Shown piece by piece: positions 49,838-55,188 of a stretch of DNA of 55,188 nt. The stretch is taken from contig NZ_PVSN01000051.1 in assembly GCF_004766315.1 (NCBI RefSeq), positions 1 to 55,188 on the forward strand. Direction: 5' to 3'. The stretch comes from Weissella confusa (GTDB taxonomy: Bacteria > Bacillota > Bacilli > Lactobacillales > Lactobacillaceae). The position numbers and the translations under genes were made by a program. Each line of letters starts with the position of its first letter. Position 1 is the first letter of the stretch. Under the pieces are notes generated by a model. The model had not been told where the DNA came from. It did no database searches and saw nothing but the letters and a program-made list of their open reading frames with translations.

Positions 49838-50872
49838 TCAAATTTGGGCAAAGAAAGCTTGGGTAAATTCATAGCGGTCTTTTAGCCAGCTTGTGTTATT
49901 ACGCGTTGGGTGCACACGGTTCGTCAAAACGACCATCCCCTGCATCGTGCGGTAATTAACTGCCATAATCGTGCCAGTGAAGCCCGTTTGGTACAACCAA
50001 TCCGTGACCACAACCGGATTATCTTCACCACCGTACGTCCAGTAGTGCCAACCAAACGTGCGAATACCGGCCTGATTGTCCTTAAGATAAGCGTGCATAT
50101 CAGCTGGCAAATCTTCATCCGGCATCAACCACTCGTGTACGAATGACAAGGCATCTTCAGCTGTCGCAAACATACCGGCGTGTCCACCAGCACCGCCCAG
50201 CAAGTACGCCTTGAAATCATCGACCTCACCTTGCAAGACACCACCACGGAATGGCACATCCTCAGTCGGCACGAAACGATCAAGCGGCGCATCAAAACGT
50301 CCCTTGTCCGCCACGCGATACCCTGAGTTAGCCAAATTCTTAGGTGCCAACACATTCGCCGTCACATCCAACGCCAGCGGCATTTCATCAAGCGCTTCAA
50401 GCACTTTTCCCAACACCATGAAGCCGACGTCGGAATACTTCGTTACTGTACCAGACTCGTTGATGGTCTTGCCTAGCATCAAATCTTCTTCGAGCATCTC
50501 ACGTGTCAGTGCAGGGACCTTGCGCACGCTACTTGGCAAACCAGAATTGTGCCAAAGCAATTGACCAATTGTAATTTCGACGTTGCCAAAAGCTGGCAAG
50601 ATTGATTGCACCGTCGTTTCTGGTGTTACCGTCCCTGCCTTGAATAATTGCAAATAACGCATCGTCGTATACAGCTTGGTCAAACTTGCTAAATCGTAAA
50701 TGTGGTTCACTGACAAAATATCGTCCGCAAATTCACCCGTGCCGACTTGTCCAACTGAGGCGATTTCTTTTTGGTTCTTGAAATTCACCACGCCGACTGT
50801 CGCCCCGAACAAACGGCCATCATCGACCATCTTTTGGGCGATATTTTCTAGGCGTTCAATTAATTCTTCCAT
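49838..50872 (-). CDS. Serine hydrolase of the beta-lactamase/class C family
   Basis: Protein of 344 residues in the Pfam Beta-lactamase family. The active serine and lysine are in DLASLTKLYTT (SxxK) and the YxN-type motif is TKYSDVGFMV (Tyr-Ser-Asp); QLLWHNSGLPS is also conserved. No signal peptide, so a cytoplasmic esterase or peptidase is likely rather than a true beta-lactamase. ATG 50872 with GAGGAG is preferred to the TTG two codons upstream. It starts 13 bases after the toxin-like gene and probably shares its promoter. Confidence 0.85.
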   Translation of the reverse strand: MEELIERLENIAQKMVDDGRLFGATVGVVNFKNQKEIASVGQVGTGEFADDILSVNHIYDLASLTKLYTTMRYLQLFKAGTVTPETTVQSILPAFGNVEITIGQLLWHNSGLPSSVRKVPALTREMLEEDLMLGKTINESGTVTKYSDVGFMVLGKVLEALDEMPLALDVTANVLAPKNLANSGYRVADKGRFDAPLDRFVPTEDVPFRGGVLQGEVDDFKAYLLGGAGGHAGMFATAEDALSFVHEWLMPDEDLPADMHAYLKDNQAGIRTFGWHYWTYGGEDNPVVVTDWLYQTGFTGTIMAVNYRTMQGMVVLTNRVHPTRNNTSWLKDRYEFTQAFFAQI

Positions 50873-50885
50873 TTTCAATATCTCC

Positions 50886-51206
50886 TCAAGACGTCATTGA
50901 CTTCATGTAGTGGTAGCGAAGTTGGGCAATCGTCACATCCCCATTACTTTCAGGGAAATAAATCATGCGGTTCGCGCTATCAATGCGTCGTGACCAACCA
51001 CCATCAAGTCCCGCTTGCAGTTCAGGCTTACCTGTCCCTTCAAACGGTGTGCGGAATACTTCCTTCAGAAGCTTGTTTATCTTTTTCGTTGTCTTTGGAT
51101 CTTGCGTCAAAAAATATTGATAGTCATCGAATGCTTGTTCAGTAAAAATTAGCTTTTTACCTCCGCGCATACCGTCGGCTAACTTCTTAGCTGCTTTCAT
51201 CGTCAT
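50886..51206 (-). CDS. YoeB/Txe-type mRNA interferase toxin without a visible antitoxin
   Basis: RelE-superfamily protein of 106 residues. The core matches YoeB/Txe: FTEQAFDDYQYFLTQD, KKINKLLKEVFRTPFEGTGK (catalytic Glu), GGWSRRID (Arg) and RYHYMKS (His-Tyr) are all present. About 17 extra residues (MTMKAAKKLADGMRGGK) precede the usual start. A YefM/Axe antitoxin gene normally lies just upstream, but only 27 bases separate this gene from an operator-like repeat and 63 from the pgm terminator. The serine hydrolase follows instead. It is either an orphan toxin, a domesticated copy, or neutralised from elsewhere. Confidence 0.85.
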   Translation of the reverse strand: MTMKAAKKLADGMRGGKKLIFTEQAFDDYQYFLTQDPKTTKKINKLLKEVFRTPFEGTGKPELQAGLDGGWSRRIDSANRMIYFPESNGDVTIAQLRYHYMKSMTS

Positions 51207-51232
51207 CAGCCGTCACCTCACCTCTTATGTAT

Positions 51233-51262
51233 ACCGTTATCATATCATGATGAAATAACGGT
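51233..51262. promoter_or_regulatory. Inverted-repeat operator upstream of the toxin-like gene
   Basis: ACCGTTAT and ATAACGGT are perfect 8-base arms around a 14-base centre (ATATCATGAT). A TATACA box follows on the minus strand, so the repeat covers the -35/-10 region, as in autoregulated toxin-antitoxin operons. Confidence 0.6.
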
Positions 51263-51269
51263 CACTATG

Positions 51270-51306
51270 AAAAAGACCGCCACAACCCGATGAGTTGTAG
51301 CGGTCA
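51270..51306 (-). terminator. Terminator of the phosphoglucomutase gene
   Basis: GACCGCTACAAC pairs with GTTGTGGCGGTC around a 7-base loop, followed by TTTTT on the minus strand. Confidence 0.92.
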
Positions 51307-51316
51307 ATCATTATTA

Positions 51317-53041
51317 TTAGTCTACATAAGTTGCAATCGTTGCTTGGATAGCAGCCAACTCTTCGTCAGCAGCTTGTGCCGTAGCACCCTTCGTTCCAAC
51401 GTAGAACTTAATCTTTGGCTCAGTTCCTGAAGGACGAACGGCTACCCATGAACCGTCAGCCAACCAGTACTTCACTACGTTTGCCTTTGGCAACGTCATT
51501 GGCGTTACGGCACCCGTAGCTGTGTCCGTCTCAGTTTGCAATGAGAAGTCTTCAACCTTGGCAACCTTAACACCACCAAATTCAGCAGGCGTCTCAGCAC
51601 GGAACTTGTTCATCAATGATGCAATCTTGTCGGCACCATCGATACCAGCAAACGTCAATGACTTCGTGTTTTCAACGAAGTAACCGTATTGCTCGAACAA
51701 TTCTTGCAAACCATCGTACAACGTCTTACCCAATGACTTGTAGTAAGCTGCCACTTCGGCCAACAAAACCGTTGCTTGAACTGAGTCCTTGTCGCGGGCA
51801 AATGACTTTACCAAGTAACCGTATGACTCTTCAAATCCGAACAAGAACGTGTGCTCGTTCGTGTCTTCGAAGTGTTGGATTTGTTCGGCAATGTACTTGA
51901 ATCCAGTCAAAACGTTGATCGTCTCAACACCAAAGCTCTTAGCAATATCAGCGGCGAATTCTGATGACACGATTGACTTAACCAAAGCACCGTTAGCTGG
52001 CAACGTGCCGTCAGCCTTCTTGGCCGTCAACAAGTAGTTCAACAAAACGGCACCGATTTGGTTACCCGTCAACAATTGGTACTCACCTGATGGTTGGCGA
52101 ACCGCCGTTCCCATACGGTCAGCGTCTGGGTCAACCGCGATAACAACGTCAGCCCCTTGCTCCTTAGCCAAAGCAATTCCCATTGCCAAAGCTTCTGGAT
52201 CTTCAGGGTTTGGCAACTTAACCGTTGGGAAGTCACCATTTGGCTCAGCTTGTTCAGGCACAATCGTCACGTTTTCAAAACCAGCGTTCTTCAATGCTCG
52301 GCCAGCAATCAAAGCACCCGTTCCGTGCAATGGTGAGTACACCAACTTCATGTCCTTACCAACCGTGTCGATCAACTCTTGATTAACCGTAACCGTCTTC
52401 ACTTCAGCCAAGTAAGCGTCGTCAACGTCCTTGCCAATCTTAACCAACAAACCAGCTTCGACCAACTCAGCCTCGTCCTTAACTGGCACTTCGAACATGT
52501 CAGCTTCGCGAATTGAGGCAGTGATGATGTCTGATTCCTTAGGTGGCATTTGACCACCATCTTCACCGTAAATCTTGTAACCGTTGTATTCCTTAGGGTT
52601 GTGTGATGCCGTAATCATGATACCTGCGTAGGCGTTCAAGTGGCGAACCGTGAATGACAACTCAGGGGTTGGACGCAACGTCTCAAAGACATAAGCCTTG
52701 ATGCCGTGCGCTCCCAAAACTTTAGCAGATTCGATTGCAAATTCTGGTGAGAAGTGACGTGAATCGTAAGAGATTGCAACACCACGTCCCTTAACAGCGT
52801 CGTCCAATGAATCCATCAAGCGCGCCAAACCTTCAGTTGCTTGGCGAACCGTAAAGATGTTCATACGGTTGATTCCAGCGCCCAAAAGGCCACGCATACC
52901 AGCCGTTCCAAATGAAAGTGGTTGGTAGAATGCATCTTCAGCAGCCTTTTCATCAGCTGCCAACTTCTTCATGTCGTCTTGCAAGTTTTGTGGCAAATCA
53001 GTACGGTCTGCCCAAATTTGGTAATTTTCTTGCCAAGTCAT
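51317..53041 (-). CDS. Phosphoglucomutase / phosphomannomutase
   Basis: Alpha-D-phosphohexomutase of 574 residues that interconverts glucose-1-phosphate and glucose-6-phosphate, linking sugar uptake to cell-wall and polysaccharide precursors. The phosphoserine loop is ITASHNPKEYNGYK, the metal loop VDPDADRMG, the sugar loop GFEESYGYL, and the phosphate-binding end VRPSGTEPKIKFYV. It is the long PgcA-type found in Firmicutes. AAAGGAG precedes the ATG. Glucose-phosphate from maltose phosphorolysis is a natural substrate after conversion. Confidence 0.93.
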   Translation of the reverse strand: MTWQENYQIWADRTDLPQNLQDDMKKLAADEKAAEDAFYQPLSFGTAGMRGLLGAGINRMNIFTVRQATEGLARLMDSLDDAVKGRGVAISYDSRHFSPEFAIESAKVLGAHGIKAYVFETLRPTPELSFTVRHLNAYAGIMITASHNPKEYNGYKIYGEDGGQMPPKESDIITASIREADMFEVPVKDEAELVEAGLLVKIGKDVDDAYLAEVKTVTVNQELIDTVGKDMKLVYSPLHGTGALIAGRALKNAGFENVTIVPEQAEPNGDFPTVKLPNPEDPEALAMGIALAKEQGADVVIAVDPDADRMGTAVRQPSGEYQLLTGNQIGAVLLNYLLTAKKADGTLPANGALVKSIVSSEFAADIAKSFGVETINVLTGFKYIAEQIQHFEDTNEHTFLFGFEESYGYLVKSFARDKDSVQATVLLAEVAAYYKSLGKTLYDGLQELFEQYGYFVENTKSLTFAGIDGADKIASLMNKFRAETPAEFGGVKVAKVEDFSLQTETDTATGAVTPMTLPKANVVKYWLADGSWVAVRPSGTEPKIKFYVGTKGATAQAADEELAAIQATIATYVD

Positions 53042-53138
53042 AAGTCTTTATTCTCCTTTTAATAAGTCCCCGAACTTACTACTAATGCTCATTATTATAC
53101 CATACGCTATTGTGTGAATTTGAAAATTATGTGGATAA

Positions 53139-53837
53139 TCAGTGATTTTCAATGTTTTCGCGTTCGATGACCACTAACTTTTCACCACCAATAATCACTG
53201 CATCCGCCACATTCAAAAATAGGCCGTGTTCTACGACACCAATAGTCTGTTCCAGATAATAAGCCAGCGCTTGTGGGTGCTCAATGACTGCTAAATGTAA
53301 ATCGATGATGTAATTGCCGGCGTCCGTTGTCAAACGTTGCCCATCTGGCAAACGACGGAATGTTGGCGCCATATCAGCCGCTTCAAAGCGCTTCAAGAGT
53401 TGGTGACTACCGTATGGCACCACTTCAACTGGTAATGGGAATTGACCTAATTGGTCGTGATACTTACTTTGATCAACAATCCAGATATTGCGCTTGGAAT
53501 TTAGCGCAACAATCTTTTCAAAGAGCAATGCTGCGCCACCACCTTTGATACCATCCAGATTGGTGTCGACCTCATCAGCCCCGTCGATGGTCAAATCGAT
53601 TGCTGACACTTCGTCAACTGACTTAAGTTTGATTCCCCAACCTTTGGCCAATGATGACGTTTGACGTGATGTTGTCACTCCAACAATATCCAATCCTTCC
53701 CGATTGATACGCTCCGCTAATTTTTCAATGAAGAACTTAACGGTCGAGCCAGTCCCCAGACCAACTATCATGCCATCCGTGATTAACGAAGCTGCATATT
53801 CGCCAGCTTGTCGCTTTTGTTCTGTAATTCGATCCAT
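53139..53837 (-). CDS. rpiA: Ribose-5-phosphate isomerase A
   Basis: Enzyme of 232 residues interconverting ribose-5-phosphate and ribulose-5-phosphate in the pentose phosphate/phosphoketolase route. Motifs: MIVGLGTGSTVKFF, LTIDGADEVDTNLDGIKGGG (catalytic Asp) and a C-terminal GVVEHGLFLNVAD. GGGGGA precedes the ATG. It is 97 bases upstream of the phosphoglucomutase gene on the same strand; a TATAAT box lies between them. Confidence 0.94.
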   Translation of the reverse strand: MDRITEQKRQAGEYAASLITDGMIVGLGTGSTVKFFIEKLAERINREGLDIVGVTTSRQTSSLAKGWGIKLKSVDEVSAIDLTIDGADEVDTNLDGIKGGGAALLFEKIVALNSKRNIWIVDQSKYHDQLGQFPLPVEVVPYGSHQLLKRFEAADMAPTFRRLPDGQRLTTDAGNYIIDLHLAVIEHPQALAYYLEQTIGVVEHGLFLNVADAVIIGGEKLVVIERENIENH

Positions 53838-53879
53838 GATTCATCCCCCATCTATCCAATTTCATTTTACGCAACCGCA

Positions 53880-53912
53880 CAAAAAAACGCCAGATAGTAA
53901 CTATCTGGCGTG
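53880..53912 (-). terminator. Terminator of the NUDIX gene
   Basis: ACGCCAGATAG and CTATCTGGCGT form a perfect 11-bp stem with a three-base loop and seven T on the minus strand. Confidence 0.93.
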
Positions 53913-53937
53913 GCAGCCATTAATGGGCTGATTTTCG

Positions 53938-54438
53938 TTAAAATGGCGCTTCTTCTTGACTCAACACATCCCAATAATCGAACCTGGTCTCTTTAGTTGA
54001 AAACACCCCATTTTTTAGATATTCAACCGCTTGCACAACAATCGGTGATGAATTTAAGTTTGAAACAGCGTCTACGCTAATAAGTTCAGCACCGAATGAA
54101 TCTTGACCGGAAAATTGGGGAACTTCTTCAGACAATTCACCTTCAAACGTCGTAACCTCATAAAGAACGACGATATGCTGATTCCAGTCAAAATCCTCAA
54201 ATATCCAAGGATACGTAAAGCTGGTAACTCCAACCTGCGAAGCATCGCGCACATGCAGTCCAGTTTCCTCCGCTACTTCTCGTATAAGTGCATTCTGAAG
54301 AAACTCTCCAGGTTCTAAGCTTCCCCCAGGTAAATCATAGCGATATTTGTATGGTCCGTCTTTCTTTTTTACGACAACCAGTTGTTGTTGCATAATCAAT
54401 ATGCCATATACACCAAAAGCCCGATGAAATTTTGCCAT
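53938..54438 (-). CDS. NUDIX hydrolase
   Basis: Pyrophosphohydrolase of 166 residues. The NUDIX box runs GGSLEPGEFLQNA followed by LIREVAEETGL, which fits GX5EX7REUXEEXGU. The nucleoside diphosphate-type substrate is unknown; house-cleaning or ADP-ribose hydrolysis is typical. ATG 54438 with an AGGGGGG site is used, eight codons inside the longest frame. Confidence 0.88.
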   Translation of the reverse strand: MAKFHRAFGVYGILIMQQQLVVVKKKDGPYKYRYDLPGGSLEPGEFLQNALIREVAEETGLHVRDASQVGVTSFTYPWIFEDFDWNQHIVVLYEVTTFEGELSEEVPQFSGQDSFGAELISVDAVSNLNSSPIVVQAVEYLKNGVFSTKETRFDYWDVLSQEEAPF

Positions 54439-54500
54439 TCGTGTCCCCCCTTTTTTTGTCATTCTGGCGTTACAATTAATCCCGGATTATTCATCAAGAC

Positions 54501-54550
54501 AAACAAAAAACCGCTGAAACAGCAAGTTAATACCGTTTCAGCGGGTTTTG
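54501..54550 (-). terminator. Stem-loop with T-run at the left flank of the transposase
   Basis: CCGCTGAAAC pairs with GTTTCAGCGG around a 14-base loop. TTTTTTG follows on the minus strand and GTTTTG on the plus. No gene ends nearby, so it may block transcription into or out of the insertion element. Confidence 0.75.
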
Positions 54551-55188
54551 CGCTTTCACCCGTTGGGTGAAAACCATAGGAGCTCTTTTTTATGATATTT
54601 TGTTAGTGGAAAACAAACCAAATACTCAAAAATTGGAGCGTCTAAAATTATGACTCAAAAAGTATTACCTAGCAACCATTTAGTTGCAGTTTCAGACAAT
54701 GGGGCACCAATTACCTCGGATGGTGGCAACGTGCTGCTTAGTATTTTTCTGAATTCGCCTGTAATTTCCAGGCTCTTTAATAACGTTGAATTCAACGATA
54801 ATCGCAAAAATCCACGCTATGCTAAGGTAGAATTGTTATTGCAAATGCTCATTCAAGTTATCGAAGGTTATCGCAACGACGACGTTGCAGATTACTTGAC
54901 CCAAGATATCGAACATCGACTTGTTTATGCGCAAAACATGGCATCTCAACCAACTATTTCCAGATTTCTATCACATCTCACGAACGAAGACATTGATGAG
55001 CTACAAGAATTAAATCGTCGTATTGTCTCTTTAATTGATGAAAGATCAGCCAATACTGAACTGGTGCTAGATTTGGATTCAACCTACTTTGAGACCTTTG
55101 GTCATCAAGAAAAAATTGGTTTTAATTATCACTACTTGAACGTCGGTTACCATCCGCTTATCATGACCGATGCTTTAACTGGAACCGT
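54551..55188 (+). mobile_element. IS1380-family insertion sequence, left part
   Basis: The transposase at 54651 identifies the element; its right end is beyond the window. A palindrome TTTCACCCGTTGGGTGAAA at 54554-54572 may mark or lie near the left terminus, but the terminal repeat and target duplication cannot be defined with only one end. Confidence 0.7.
54651..55188 (+). CDS. IS1380-family DDE transposase, N-terminal part
   Basis: The first 179 codons are open to the window edge. The protein begins MTQKVLPSNHLVAVSDNGAP; an N-terminal helical region (KVELLLQMLIQVIEGYRNDD) is followed by QPTISRFLSHLTNEDIDEL and the first catalytic aspartate in LVLDLDSTYFETFGHQE, then FNYHYLNVGYHPL, the typical IS1380 pattern. 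GGAG precedes the ATG. Whether the copy is intact cannot be judged. Confidence 0.88.

Noticed and set aside
49838-50872. Secreted beta-lactamase
   Set aside because: SxxK and YSD motifs are present, but there is no signal peptide. The broader serine hydrolase family fits better.
54551-54600. Defined IS terminal inverted repeat
   Set aside because: Only the left side is present; the palindrome TTTCACCCGTTGGGTGAAA could be part of the end or a stem-loop, so no boundary was fixed.

Overview
The window looks like chromosome of a heterofermentative lactic acid bacterium in the Lactobacillaceae, most likely Weissella. This is inferred, not proven. The grounds are moderate GC, cre sites, KxYKxGKxW signal peptides on LPxT-type surface proteins, a VanX-like dipeptidase, a complete acetyl-branch lysine pathway under a lysine riboswitch, and a folT gene behind a THF riboswitch. 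No rRNA or tRNA genes were seen.

Layout. 1-5.5 kb is a maltose/maltodextrin locus: maltose phosphorylase (cut by the window edge), a frameshifted neopullulanase, an MFS sugar permease with an in-frame stop, and a divergent LacI regulator with cre and operator sites. 5.6-10.8 kb holds two export systems, a MacAB/YknXYZ-like set and a GntR-controlled YtrAB-like set. 10.9-13 kb holds an aminotransferase and a D-Ala-D-Ala dipeptidase. 13-19.8 kb carries tandem secreted GH53 galactanases, the upstream copy broken by a stop and a frameshift. 19.9-23.4 kb has proline iminopeptidase, an OppA-like binding protein, a 28-codon Ile-rich ORF with two hairpins, and a ~530-base highly structured segment without an ORF.

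23.9-32.6 kb is the lysine/DAP operon (alr-lysA-dapH-dapL-dapA-dapB-patA-asd) behind a lysine riboswitch and terminator, with aspartokinase divergent to 34.0 kb. 34-41 kb holds a gene of unknown function, thrB with a LacI regulator, folT, a DtxR-type regulator, sortase A with a structured leader or sRNA, and rex. 41-45 kb holds a DEAD-box helicase, an oxidoreductase and RlmCD. 45-48.2 kb is an AT-rich accessory patch (two secreted or anchored proteins, an AAA/DUF4143 ATPase with three 39-bp-spaced palindromes). 48.2-54.4 kb is housekeeping (htpX-lemA, serine hydrolase, orphan YoeB-like toxin, phosphoglucomutase, rpiA, NUDIX). An IS1380-type transposase runs off the right edge.

Together these suggest a plant- or food-associated organism: galactan and maltodextrin use under catabolite control (with decay of both loci in this strain), peptide uptake with a proline peptidase, and its own supply of DAP, lysine and D-alanine for the cell wall. 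The strongest candidates for something new are the structured RNA locus at 22.87-23.40 kb, the Ile-codon-rich leader ORF ahead of oppA-pepI, the structured element ahead of sortase, and the palindrome array ahead of the AAA ATPase.
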